DNA of 64,000 bases from Parus major. Its lineage: Eukaryota; Chordata; Aves; Passeriformes; Paridae. Each line of letters starts with the position of its first letter. The first letter of the stretch is position 1. Where the stretch lies: assembly GCF_001522545.3 (NCBI RefSeq), contig NC_031792.1, forward strand, positions 2,501,500-2,565,499. Reading direction: 5' to 3'. A model generated the notes under the pieces. The model had not been told where the DNA came from, searched no databases, and saw nothing but the letters and a program-made list of their open reading frames with translations. Positions 48,801 to 60,485 of the stretch are shown in pieces. Both the position numbers and the translations under genes were made by a program.

Positions 48801-51800
48801 CATGGCTTTAAGCAGGGAGGGAATGCAGTGTTTGCAGTGTCCCTGCTCAGTGGGGCTGACCCCCTGTGTGGTCATACACTGGTCACTCACAAGCTGCACA
48901 TCTCACACCCTGCTCTGTGTTCAGTCTCTTCAGAGACTGGAGCTGAAAGGCTTCTGTGTGTGCTGGCCCCTTCCTCTGAGACAGGATTAAGTTTTCACAG
49001 CCCATCCACACCAGATAAATATCTCCCCACCCCTAAAACCTGCCCGTGCTGGAGATTCCAGCCTGTTCCCATGCTTAGCTAATAACCTCATAGGCTAAAC
49101 TGTGTAATTTAAGTCTCCTGTGCTTCAATTTCAGCCAATTTCTGCCTGCCCTGTTCTCAGCAGGCAGGAGGAGCATCATCACCATTCCTTATACAACAGC
49201 TTTATACCCACTAAGAGGAACTTTAATGTCTTTTTTCCTTATTTCAATATTCTACTGAAAAAATACCCTTTTCCCAATCATCCATCGTAGTTTTTCCTAA
49301 ATCCTGTGTTTTTGCTGGACTGATGTCATCCAGTTAATTCCTGAGGTGTAGCCCTTAAACCATGACATCACCTGAGGGGAGGCATGAAGCGAGGCAGGCT
49401 CATTACCTCATGTGTGCCACACCTGAATTCAGGAGAATTCACCCTTTGCCAACAGCTGGGCCATTTATTGACCTCTGTGTGCCGTGGTCTGCCCATCTCT
49501 GCCCATCCCAAGGCTTTGTGGAGTTGAGCTCTCCAGCCAGGTTTGTTTTCTCCATTGATGTCTGCTGGTGTTGGAAGCTGCTCCCCACTCAGTTCCCCCG
49601 TCAGGGAGGGAATTAGGGATTGGCTGAGCTCTGTGGGGAGCAGTGGGAAGGTGGAAAAGTGCTCAATGTTGGCTCCTGGAGGCAGGAGAAGTGTCCATGG
49701 CCCCCTGTGAGCGAGGGCTGGCTCCTGGAACATGCGGCTACTCAGCCTTGGGCTTGAGGTGGATTTTATGACCTCTCCCAAGGGACTGCCCTTCTCTTAT
49801 CAAGCTGCTCCCAGAGTGTAATTAAATGAACTCTTGAGGAGAATGAGCAATTAACCAATCCATCTAGATCAGGAATGGCTGGATATGAATTACAGGTAGA
49901 TATCCCTATGTTTTTCTCCATATCATTGCTTTGTGATGATTCCACAGGGCCCCTTTGAGGAGGTGGGATATTATTGCCAGAGGTCCGATTACTGCCTGAT
50001 ATACATTTCTTTCTTTCTTTCTATTTTTTTTTCTTCCCTCCCCACTTAGGTCAGTAAAATTGTGTCCAACGTCCCCCACCTGGAGTTTCTAAACCTGAGT
50101 TCCAACCCTCTCAGTTTGTCCGTTTTAGAGAGAAGTTGCGCTGGGTCTTTCGCTGGCGTCCGCAAACTTGTGCTCAACAACAGCAAAGCTTCCTGGGAAA
50201 CAGTGCACACCATCCTGCAGGAGTTACCAGAGTAAGCCTGGGAATCTGGGGATTTACTGCTCTCAGGTCAAGGCTGGGTTATGGAGTCGTGTGGTGAGGG
50301 ATGAGGGGGCTGTGAGGATGCAAACATCAGCAGAGAGAAAGGGATGTTTTCCTTTGGGAGTTTGGGAACTCCAGGTGAGTGCTTTACATTGTCCTAAAAA
50401 CCAAATTTGGGTGGTGCTGCAAAGCCCAGGCCTTCTCCTCCTCCAAACCTAAATACCAGAGATGGATAATGACCCCAAAAATGTAGGAGGGTCACACTTC
50501 CCTCTGAGTCACTGTGCAGTGAATGGTGCATACCTGTTAAATGGGTGGTACCTCTGAGGGTCTGGCCACTTGTCAAGGAATATTTCATCCTGCTTTTCTC
50601 TGCTACGGTGTTGATTTCTGTGGTTTGGTCACAGGCCACCTTGGCATTCTGCTCCCATGGATGTCCTCAGTGGCTTTGTTTTGATGACAGATCCCTCTTT
50701 GTGTGGCTTTGTAAGCAGAGATGATGACAGCAGAATGTCCTGTGTGGCCAACCTACACTTCTCTGGGATTGTGAGAGTTCAGTTGTCTGAAAACTCAGTA
50801 GGACCTTTTCTTTCTTTAATAGGATCTGTTCTTTCTGTAATGGGAATCTTTGGCAGTGATGTGGGGAAAAAAATCATCATCAGTGTTGTATCGAAACCCC
50901 ATTTTAAATTAAGCTGAGAGCACTGGGAGCAGGTCCAGTCGCCACTGGAGCTGGGTTGGTGGCTTGTTGGGCACAGATATGGAAGACAACCCCAACCAAT
51001 CTGTTACACAATACTGGGAGAGACTCAGGGAACACTTAAAAGGTTTTTTTAATCTCTGAAGATATAGTTGGGAGCAGAGATGTAGTCGAAGCACTCTATG
51101 TGGAGGGCTCAAAGGCTTTCCCTACACCAAGGTTCTCAGAGCTGTTACAGAAAGTTGTGTTAAAATCACATAAAATTAACGACATGATCCTTTCTGCCCT
51201 GTGCAGCTTGGAGGAGCTCTTCCTGTGCCTTAACGACTATGAAACAGTGTCTTGTTCTCCAGTTTGCTGTCAGTCTCTCAAGCTACTCCACATAACTGAC
51301 AATAATCTTCAAGACTGGACTGAAATTCGAAAGTTGGGAATTATGTTTCCATCACTGGACACACTTATCCTGGCTAACAACAACCTCACCACCATTGAAG
51401 AGTCAGAAGATTCCCTGGCAAGGCTCTTCCCCAACCTAAGATCCATCAATTTGCACAAGTCAGGTGAGAGCCTGGGAGCTGGGGTGGGTTTTCTTGGTTG
51501 ATCAGAGTCTCTCCTCCTGTACAGATGACAAGCAATGAACTTGCCCATCTGTGGGATTTTCCTGCTGCTTTGGGTAATTAGTCATTATCAAAAGATGAGT
51601 CAGAGCAGCGTGGACCAGTTAATCAAAATGAGCTGGAAAGGATTTTGTGTTGGTAGTTTCCCTCTGTTTCCCATCCCTGCCTCAGGTACTCCTGGCTGGG
51701 GAAGGATAAATAAATGTCTGGCAGTGGAGGGGATGAAAGAATCCCATTTTCCCTTTATTCCCTGTTTTAGCTTGGGTAAAATGAGGGCATGTGCAGGTAT

Positions 51801-54800
51801 GCAGTGTGGATCAAGCATCCCTCAGCAGAAGCTGTCTGTCATCTGTGCTCAGTCATTACAGCCTCACAAGTGGTGCTGGAAGCTGCTTTTAGACTCCAGC
51901 CCCAGAGAATTTTCAGCCAACGCTCCAGAAAGAGAATGAGCAGTTGGAATACTGGGAAGAGCACCCTGTGCTGGGAGAGAAGGAGCTGCAGGGCAGCTCG
52001 TGGGGGCTGTGACGTGTTTGTGTATGACACATACACCAGAAATTCATTTGCAGGAGTGCTTCATGCACCAGCAGCTTTTGTTCTTTACAGCTTTATATGC
52101 TGTGCAAGCGCTGCTGAAGTGTCAGGCAGGTAGAAGGGACTTTATTAACATGCCCTACAATGTAAGCATCAAGGAATCCCTGTAATAAAAGCTTAACTAG
52201 AGGAGGAAAAGCCTGTTAAGCTGCATTTGAAAGCACTGTCTCACCAAGGAACAAATGCTCCTCTGGTAAGTAGTTTTGCAGTTTTGATGCCAGGTGCTTA
52301 AGAACTCTGAGCTCGGTGTTGCATTTTGATGTTTTGGGAGCTGAAAGTCAAACAGGAATCCCAAGGAGCTTGTTAAAACTTTTTGGGGGTTTTAGAGAAA
52401 GCTGCTGCACTCTGAAGTTCTGCAGGCAAAGGCTCCAAGATGAGTTGTGTTGATCTCACCACACAATCACGGCTCTGCTCAATCCTCAGCTTTGTTTTAT
52501 TTTGCCCTCCCCACTTGCTTTGTTCTCCCAAATGTCAGGTCTTGAGGGGGGCTGAAAACGAGTTAAAACCTTTTTCATTAAATGGCTGGATGGCTTTTGG
52601 GACTGTTTCACCATTGGGTTGTGAGCAGGAATGGGACCCAAGGTGGTTGTGTATGTGAGGTAAAGCCATTTGATGGCTGTTTAGTGATGCCTGGGATGAA
52701 AGAAGTGCTGGTGACTTTAACACTCTGAAGGCAGCATCCTTTTATAGACACAACATCACTGATGCTGGTCAGTCCCCAGCAGTGAGGCCAAAGGCTGAGT
52801 GGTCCATAAAAAAGCCATGAAGAGCATCCTTCTAGACTTGGAAATAGCACAAGAGAATTTCAGCTCCTCTGTCTTGTAAGCAAATGTTGACTTTTTTTTT
52901 AGCAGCACACTCTGAGCAAAAAGCCAGCTTCTCAAAGGAACAGCAGTGACACTCTCCTGTCACATATGTTCTTTGGCTGTGTCTGATTATTGTGGATCCA
53001 TGATGTGTTTTCTGTGTTTGTTAACACAAATCTTTCCTCCTGAGCAGGTCTGCATTGCTGGGAAGACATTGACAAGTTAAATTCTTTCCCCAAGCTTGAG
53101 GAAGTGAAATTGCTGGGAATTCCTCTGCTGCAGTCTTACACCACCGAGGAACGCAGGAAGCTGCTAATAGCCAGGTCTGTTGGTTTGTTCTGCTCAGCAG
53201 AAACATGACAAGGCAAGGAAGGGGTGGGAACAGCTCATCAGAGGAAGAGGCTGGCAGGAGATGAAATTCTGCGTGAATGCAGAAAGATTGGAGCTTGATT
53301 TGTTGGGTGGGAGCAGCTCATCAGAGGAAGAGGCTGGCAGGAGATGAAATTCTGCGTGAATGCAGAAAGATTGGAGCTTGATTTGTTGGGTGGGAGCAGC
53401 TCATCAGAGGAAGAGGTTGGTAGGAGATGAAGTTCTGTGTGAATGCAGAAAGATTTGAGCTTGATTTGTGGAAAAGTCAGAGAAGTCAAAATGTTAAATC
53501 TGACTGCTCTGCTTCTCAGAGGATTTTGTGAGTCTCCTAAAGATCTGTGTACGTGTGGTGCATATCTGTGGTGAAATTAAAGTGCTTAATTTTGAGTGTT
53601 CTTGAGAAATTACATGGAACTTCCTCACTCTCTCAAAGGGATCGAGGCCTGAGGTTCCTGGCAGGAATTCTCATGGTGTTAAAGCTGAGGCACTTTTGAG
53701 GTGACTGCCTTGTTGGTGAGCCTTTCTGAGCTCCCCTCCTGGCTGACTGTGGCTCTTGGTGTGTGCCTGCAGGTTGCCATCCATCACCAAGCTCAACGGC
53801 AGCATCGTGGCCGACGGGGAGCGGGAGGACTCGGAGCGGTTCTTCATCCGCTATTACATGGAGTTCCCTGAGGAGGAGGTCCCTTTCAGGTAGGAATTCT
53901 CTGTCCTGCAGTGGAGAGCAAGGACAGAAGGGTGGTGACTGGCCAGGAAATACATGCCTGCTCTTCCATGAAAAAGACATCGCTCACCTTCCTCTGGCCT
54001 TGGCTCCTTCAGTCTGTTTGGGCTGAAATTGTCATATTGTCATTGTCTGATGATTTGTTGGGTCACTCCTGAGTCAGGTTTGGTCTTAAAAGTGTCAAGT
54101 GTCATTAAACAACAGGACTGTTGAGTTCATGACCTTCATTGTTTTCTGGCCTGTCCCACGGCTCCCTTCATAATCCACCTGTGTTTGGGAGTGCCCAAAG
54201 CCAGGACACATCGTGCTCTCCAGTGCCAGGCCAGGTCATCTGTTCCTGTGGACCATCTGGTGTGTGGAATGTGGCTGGCAGTGGGAAGCTGTGCCCTCTC
54301 TTTCAGGCCTGCAAATCACAAGTCTGATGGGTTTTCTTTGCCAAAAAAAGTACATCCAATGATCCGTTCATCTTGGTAAACGAATGAACTTGGACAGATG
54401 CTGTTCAGTCTGTATCTTTTTTGTGCCAGCATCCACTGACTGCTTCTAATGGGCTGAGAAGGGATCATGGAGCATCAGGCCACTGCCTTTACCTTTCCTC
54501 TGCCTGAGACCCTCATGTGCTCTTGGACAGAAAAGCTTTATTATCCTTTTCTTACAGAAAAGGGGTAGGACAGGAATGTGTGTAACTCTGAGGGCACAGA
54601 CAGAGGTGGGGACGCTCTGAAGGTCACAGGTATGGCCTGGCATGGATGACAGAGGTGCAAATGGAATCTGCTCAGTGTTCTCCTCTGCTTAACTCTCAGC
54701 TAAAATGCCTCTTGTAATTCTAAAGCCCTGGAATTGTGACGTGCCAATCTGGGAAGGAGGTGGGAAGGCTGGAAGGGGGAACAAGGGCATGGCATTTTGT

Positions 54801-57800
54801 GTGAATATTAATAGGGTCAGTGATTATAATATTTGTTAAAAGCATGCTGGGGTCAGTTCAGAGGCAGAGGGCACTCATGCAGTCAGGGAGACAAGACAGC
54901 TGGTCCTTTTTCTGAGGACAAGTCCTGACTTGTAATTTTAGAGGGCCTCGAAGCGTAAAAAATGAAGGAAATATTGGAAGGGATAACAGCAGAGACAGAG
55001 AATGCAGGAGAGAGGAAGGGGAAAAGGAAGACTGGTAGTGTGAGCTCATGGTCCTGCTCCCAAAAGGGATTAATTTCCATAACATTTCATATTTCTTGTG
55101 TTTGGTGGTGACAGAATGTCAGTGATCCATATATTGCTGGGAAGGACACTCATGGTGCCTAGGACATGGGTTTTGGGAACAGGCTGTGTGTTACACATCC
55201 ACACACCACTGGGGTTGGTTTGCAGGTGGGATCTCATGTAAAAGATTACTGACATCTCACCCATCCAAGAAAACCAGGCTGATTTTGCCAGCTTTATGCT
55301 AGGAAAATTACCTCCCCCTCTGGTTTCTTAGCATTTAAACACTGGTACTGCCTTTTTCACGGTCAGTGGCTTCTTTGTCCAAATCCCTTCATCTGTGCAG
55401 CATTTCCAAGAGACTTCTGCAGCTGCCAGAGAGGGTTGTTCTGTCCTGGAGGGGTTGGGTGCTACTGCAGACTGTTTTCTACTGAGGCTGCAGATGGCTG
55501 AGAGTGTCCCCAGTGCTGGGTTTCAGTTCTGGACCCACAGTCAGCAGCCCTTGTCCAAAGGGAGACCTGGCATTCCTTGCAGAGGGATTTTGTGTCTGTT
55601 TGTTGCTAAAGCTTCCCCTTCCTCACTCCCAAATCTGGTGTGGTGGCTCCAGAAGTGGTTTGTAATTAGAAACTAATCAGGACACACATGTTGTGGCTGG
55701 GGTCTGACATCTGCATTGCAGTGCTGCCTCGAGCAGAGGGAGAACAACTTGAGCACGGAAAACTTCCCAGTGGGAGCAGCCCCCCTCCAGACTGGCAAGG
55801 TGCAGCCTGTGATAAGCTCTGTCAGCAGAACCCCCCCTGCTTGCTGCATTGCTGTCTGCAGCTGGAAGGGATCAGGCGGGCAGGGAAGTGGAAGGAACGA
55901 TTTATCTCTGTGGATGTCGTGGTTCTGGGGAGCGCCGGGTGCACAATCCAATATTGGCTGTCTTGTGGAGCGACGTCCTCGTGTCTGGGGGGTTTTAATG
56001 AGCCCTCTGCTTGTCTGCTCCACTGTTTATCTGCAGAGTATCACAGACACTTTCAGCCAGGCTCGGGTCTTCAGCAGCCTCAGCATCTGCCAGGCTGCAA
56101 GGGGTGATTAGAAAAGTCCCCAGGGTGCCTATTATTGGGGTCCAAAACATCCATGTACCAGTCTGCCTTGGTCCTGATTGATTTGAGGGCAGCCAGTCAC
56201 TCACACTCCCCGCTTTCTTTGCAGCTCACATACAAAGGAGTAGGCTGCAAAGCTCATTCTGCCCTTCCTCAGCACAAGAAAATTTCAGAGAGCATTGCTT
56301 GACCCACTACATATTTACAGCACATATTTGGATAGTCGTGGCTCTCTCATGGTGGCTCTGTCTCTCAGCTTGGCTGAAGTTTGTCCCCCTCTTTATCCTC
56401 TCCCCACCATCAGCCCAGTTCACTCTTAGTGAATGAATCATGACAGTACTGGTGGCTGGCCCAGAAGTTGTTGCTGGTCTGCAGCAGCAGAGATGCTGAG
56501 AATTAAGGGGATGTCCCAAAGGGACGCTGAGGGTTTTTGAGCAGCAAGAGGGGGGTTCCTCTCTCCCTCTTTCCCATCGGATGTTGCTGCAGGCAAATCC
56601 TTCCAGAGAAAGAGAACCCTCCTCACTGCTGACACGTTGGCTGGCAGTTGCTCTGCCTGCAGGTGTGTTAAACATGGGGAGTGTTGTTTTCTCTCAGCAC
56701 TAATGGCTTTCCCAGATAAACAGTGCTGCTCCTGCCACCCCGGTGCCCGTGAGAGCAGGGCACCGTCCCGCCTTTGGACGTTCTGGTTGTGTCCGTGGGA
56801 CTGGGGAAATCCTAGTGCCTTGTGGCCCTTAGCTCAGTGCTCAGCACACAGAGGGGCTGCTGTTCTCCAGGAACATTCCTGCCTCCGGCAGCACTCCCTG
56901 GGGTCACCCAGCCTGCCAGATCCCATCTCTGCTGTGGGGGCTGTGACACCGCGCCCATCGCATTCAGCTCCGCCTGGGATCGGGAGCACAAAGCGCTTTC
57001 TGTGCAGGGGCTCTGAAACGTTACCTGTCCTCGGCAGCTCTCAGCCTTTGTCATCCCAGTCCCATTGTGTTTTGTGCTGCCATTCCTCCTCTTTCCCAGC
57101 CAGGCAGGGAGATCCAGCCTGGCCCAATGGGAGCGATACCAGGGGGGCGGGGGTGACACAGACTTTCCATTGCAGGGACCTTGGGAAGAGAACTTGGCTG
57201 GAAGGAGAAGGTGACAGTGGAGTGTGTGCCTCTGCTAGTAAAATTCCCATCTTGTTTTAGAGCAGGTGTGAGGGATCAGCTGGCAAGAAGTGCCCTGTTA
57301 TCAGCTCTCAAACTGTGCAGCAGCTCACCTTGTTTCAGTGATCTTGATGATCTTGTGCTCAGTGGAGTGTAACATTTGGGACCTAGGTGGCCTTTTGGAA
57401 AACAGCAGGAATGTTTGATGATCAGTTAAGTCATGAGGCCACAGATACTGGGAATCTAAACTGAGGGTTGTCTCCTTTTTGTGAGCACTGGCTTGGTTCT
57501 GTCACTCTTCAGTGAAGTGTTTTCCCTGGAGCAGGAGGCGTAGAGTTGTGAGCACAGCATCCTCTCTTTCTTCCAAATCCCACTGCAGCCACAGCTGGGA
57601 TTTCTGAAACTGTAGGAGCCCAAACTGTGCTGCTCAGTTTTGTCAGGAAGCTGTTTAGAGACCAGCCAGCTCCAACATCTCAGGCTGGTGGTAACTTCAC
57701 CTTCCTCAGTGAGATAATTCTCCCTAGTGGGACACTGAGCTCACGTCGGTGCCACGGTGCAGCCTGGGAACCGTGGGGCAAAGTGAGTGGAGTGCTTGGG

Positions 57801-58242
57801 CTTTCTGGGGCTTCAGGCCATCAGCTGGAATCAGGGTCAATGTTGTGTCATGTGGGGAACGCTCAGACCTGGAAATTGTGCATTGTGGCTACACCATAAG
57901 TCTGGACTTGTTGAATTTTCCAGGTATCATGAGCTGGTCACCAAGTATGGGAAGCTGGAGCCCTTGGCAGTGGTGGATCTGCGGCCTCAGAGCAGCGCCA
58001 AGGTGGAGGTTCACTTCCAGGACAAGGTGGAGGAGATGTCCATCCGCCTCGACCAGACTGTGGCAGAGCTGAAGAAGCACTTAAAAACTGTGGTGCAGCT
58101 GTCAACAAGCAACATGCTGCTCTTCTACTTGGACCAGGAAGCTCCTTTTGGTCCCGAGGAGATGAAATACAGCTCGCGGGCGCTGCATTCCTACGGCATC
58201 CGGGATGGGGATAAAATTTACGTGGAGCCCAGAATGAAATAG
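45709..58242 (+). CDS. TBCEL: TBCEL (tubulin folding cofactor E-like), complete, seven coding exons
   Basis: Coding segments are 45709-45841, 48006-48145, 50050-50231, 51207-51463, 53048-53174, 53773-53889 and 57924-58242. They splice in frame to 424 residues, the same length as human TBCEL. Cytoplasmic TBCEL resembles cofactor E but lacks its N-terminal CAP-Gly domain. From published work on the family it destabilises tubulin dimers and promotes tubulin turnover. Residues 45-265 or so form leucine-rich repeats (for example [53 protein letters not shown]), followed by an LRR-cap region, and the last 85 residues form a ubiquitin-like domain (from [17 protein letters not shown] to DGDKIYVE). 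The start ATG has A at -3 and G at +4. Expression is probably driven by the CpG promoter near 41.9 kb. Confidence 0.97.
46025..46095 (-). mobile_element. Short CR1-type terminus
   Basis: AGAATCATTTGGGTTGAAAG followed by GGACTTTCAAGATCA is the reverse complement of a CR1-type 3' end; homology stops soon after. Confidence 0.55.
47539..47606. repeat. 22-bp tandem repeat, three copies
   Basis: The unit AAGAAATGTTTAAATACCTC plus CT is repeated three times with one or two changes. Confidence 0.92.
48006..48145 (+). CDS. TBCEL: TBCEL exon: first LRRs
   Basis: The exon is 140 bp; it completes the split aspartate and encodes [16 protein letters not shown] through [11 protein letters not shown]. Two leucine-rich repeat strands are visible. 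Acceptor CCTGTGCCAG, donor GTAAAA. Confidence 0.96.
48146..50049 (+). other. TBCEL: TBCEL intron
   Basis: A 1.9-kb intron with AT-rich unique sequence at 48550-48740 and a CTTT-rich tract just before the acceptor. No repeat family is recognised. Confidence 0.75.
50050..50231 (+). CDS. TBCEL: TBCEL exon: middle LRRs
   Basis: The exon is 182 bp, encoding [18 protein letters not shown] to [11 protein letters not shown] and two bases of an aspartate codon. It has the repeats [12 protein letters not shown] and VRKLVLNNS. Donor GTAAGC. Confidence 0.96.
50232..51206 (+). other. TBCEL: TBCEL intron
   Basis: A 975-bp intron without recognised repeats or genes. The frame of the next exon stays open upstream into the intron to about 51100, which carries no LRR pattern and is taken as chance. 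Confidence 0.75.
51207..51463 (+). CDS. TBCEL: TBCEL exon: LRR core
   Basis: The exon is 257 bp, 85 full codons between split aspartate and glycine codons. It contains [48 protein letters not shown] and [10 protein letters not shown], four LRR strands in succession. Donor GTGAGA. Confidence 0.96.
51464..53047 (+). other. TBCEL: TBCEL intron
   Basis: A 1.58-kb intron without recognised repeat families or coding content. Confidence 0.75.
53048..53174 (+). CDS. TBCEL: TBCEL exon: last LRR
   Basis: The exon is 127 bp, encoding [18 protein letters not shown] to RRKLLIA with split glycine and arginine codons at its ends. [15 protein letters not shown] is the last LRR strand. The donor GTCTGT is weak at +3 to +5 compared with the other sites in this gene. 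Confidence 0.95.
53175..53772 (+). other. TBCEL: TBCEL intron with 83-bp array
   Basis: A 598-bp intron; nearly half of it is the 83-bp x3 repeat (53224-53471). Ends CCTGCAG. Confidence 0.85.
53224..53471. repeat. 83-bp tandem repeat, three copies
   Basis: Copies begin at 53224, 53307 and 53390 with GTGGGA(A/G)CAGCTCATCAG. Copies one and two differ by a single base; copy three carries several changes. The pattern points to a recent unequal duplication. Confidence 0.95.
53773..53889 (+). CDS. TBCEL: TBCEL exon: LRR cap and linker
   Basis: The exon is 117 bp, encoding [18 protein letters not shown] to PEEEVPF between two split arginine codons. LPSITKLNG and [14 protein letters not shown] form the LRR-cap segment shared with cofactor E. 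Donor GTAGGA. Confidence 0.96.
53890..57923 (+). other. TBCEL: TBCEL last intron, 4.0 kb
   Basis: It shows no recognised transposon. A CpG-richer patch lies near 56740-57010. Overlapping open frames at 56640-57260 and 55690-56110 look like chance products of GC-rich sequence. Confidence 0.7.
57924..58242 (+). CDS. TBCEL: TBCEL last coding exon: ubiquitin-like domain
   Basis: After the split arginine, the exon encodes 105 residues to TAG at 58240-58242. [18 protein letters not shown] is the linker; [52 protein letters not shown] and [13 protein letters not shown] form the ubiquitin-like fold that closes the TBCE/TBCEL family proteins. Confidence 0.97.
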
Positions 58243-59360
58243 CCTTTCTGCCCACACCCACACGCCCCCACACACCCACACACATGCATTGAGGAGTTTT
58301 TTGCAAGGTTTTTGTTTCGGTTGGTTGGTTGAGGTTTGGTTGTGTTTCTGTAGCAGGTAATTTCTTAGCCCGGAGGAAGTGCCCTGATCTGAGAACCATT
58401 CCCACCATCCACTGCAGGTGACCTTGAGGTGACAATTGACTTTAGGATGTGTGTTTCAGTGTGGGCAAAACCTTGATGTTTCCTTTGATGCTCCGGTATA
58501 CTCGTGATTTGGCGTGAATGGTCACTTGTTCAAGCTAAACAATGCCAGGGTCCATAAGGGAGGAGACAGCTCGGTGCAGAATTTGACCTGTTGTTTTCTT
58601 TTTCGAAATTTTTTGGTGTTTTGCTCCACCAGAGCTCCCTTTGGCCTAGCTATCCAACTGTGGCTCGAGCTTGCTGTAGTATTTTCTTGCAGCTTGGTGC
58701 TGTCTCAACCTTTTGTTGTGCTCGAGTTCACAGGAAAGATCTCCATCAGTATTTTGCTTGATTCAGAGCTCAGGTACTTTAGTGCATCCACTTCACTCCA
58801 CTGGTTTGCTTTCTGTGAGTGCACAAAATGGGGGAAAGAAAAAGAACTTCCCAGAAAGAAACTTTTCTTTTCAAAGTGCACGCTCTATATCCACCTGATT
58901 TTGGGGGGAAAAAAAAGAGGTTTGGGCTGCTGTACCCATCTCACATGGTGCCTGCAGCCTGTGGGGATAAAGGGTGTGTTGGAAAGCGAATTTTGGGAGG
59001 TGGTGGATGAGCGCTGCGTTGGAAGGGCTTTTAGAGCAACAGGCCAACAAGGGGTTAAAGAGCAGCTTCCCCCGTTGGCCATTGCCCATCCTGATGCTGA
59101 AGAGATCCTCCTTGCACTTCACCTTGTGCCAGTGGGCACTGCAAGTGGAATGGCTAAAATTCCTCTCCTGGGAGGGAGGAAGAGTCAAGTTGAAGTTTGT
59201 GTTTGTTGCTGTTGCACCAGTTCAAACCTAGCACTTTCCCCGGGGCCCCTGGCCGGGGTCCCTGCCTAGGGTCCGAACTCGGAGGATGTGTTGGCTGGGA
59301 TCAGCCTCTGGAAGTGGAGGAACAGAGCAGCTGGACTCTCACTGGGTGTTCAGCAGGTTT

Positions 59361-59384
59361 CACTCTCTCTCTCTCTCTCTCTCT
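59361..59384. repeat. (CT)n microsatellite
   Basis: About twelve CT units in the TBCEL 3'UTR. Confidence 0.95.
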
Positions 59385-60479
59385 TGGCTTCCCCCACGCG
59401 CCCCTCGTAGGCATCGCGTGCTGCTGCTTCACGTAGTCCCCGTTTTCTACTGCAGAGCAGATTCCCCTGCCTGGGCAGTGAAATCCTCCTTCCTTCCTTT
59501 CTTCTTTCGCTTTCCTGTGTCTTCCCTGCTCCAAGTTCAAGACTTTCCCAATTTCCTGGTTCCAAGCAGCTGCAGAGCAGTTTTTGGAGCTGTGCAGCGA
59601 GGGCTCTAGTTACACATGAACTCCTGACCTTCATTTTGAAACGCTCCCTTTATCCCCACGTGCACTTTCTGTCCCAGGATGCTTTTGCCCACATCACCGA
59701 GCTCCTTTGGTATTCTTGGAGTTGTGTATTTTCTCTTCACGTTTTACCTGGATTGTGGGGTGGGATCAGTGGGGAGGGGATGAAGTATTATTATCTCATA
59801 GTCTTCAGGTTTAGGATTTGGGGATTGTTCAGAGGGGATTAGTTCCTTATCCAAAGCGAGGGTTAAAATGGGAGGATTTAAAACAAGTTACTAATTTGTG
59901 CCTCATCCCCCTGCCAAAAATAGCAATTTCTTGGCCCCATTGAGGTGAGCAATAGGGAAGGGAGTGAATTTTCCATAGGTAGCATAGATTTTCCATAGAT
60001 CCGTGGTACCTGTAAACTAAACAGCAGGGAGATAGTGGCAGTATAGCATAAAATGATGCTTTTATAAGCTAGAGCTTTACTGAAGATGTATTTTCCATTT
60101 GGGCAGCAAAAATAATTTGCTGCCTGATAGCAGAACCCTTAAGCCAACACTTCTGTATGATATATACATACCTACCAATAGGAAAAGTTGTGGTTAATAA
60201 GATATTTTGTTATAAAGCAAAGTTTTATGAAGATATGGTTGTTTAATATTAGAAGCCTATTTCAGCCCTTGACCTCCAGTGTAAGTAGGTTATCCCTGAG
60301 TGGCTGCAGAGTCCGAGGCAAGTGACCTATGGGGATGCAAAAGATTCTCTGACCTAATTCTCCAGAGCAGTAATTGCCTCTGTGGGTATATTTATGGCAT
60401 TGTACCTGCTATTAATGAGATGTTGTAACTCTTGACCAACTTCCTCAGCACAATTAAGTGTCTGGGTTTCAGAGAAGGG

Positions 60480-60485
60480 AATAAA
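60480..60485 (+). terminator. TBCEL: Possible proximal TBCEL polyadenylation signal
   Basis: AATAAA lies just after the AT-rich block. The downstream sequence is only modestly GT-rich, so usage is uncertain. Confidence 0.4.

Noticed and set aside
51100..51206. Upstream extension of the TBCEL LRR exon
   Set aside because: The frame is open but lacks LRR pattern, and a clear acceptor CTGTGCAG at 51199-51206 restores the exact family sequence with the previous exon.
58514..59269. 251-codon open frame on the + strand in the TBCEL 3'UTR
   Set aside because: No domain, signal or membrane pattern fits a known family, it sits within the 3'UTR of a recognised gene, and low-complexity runs (cysteines, leucines) suggest chance.
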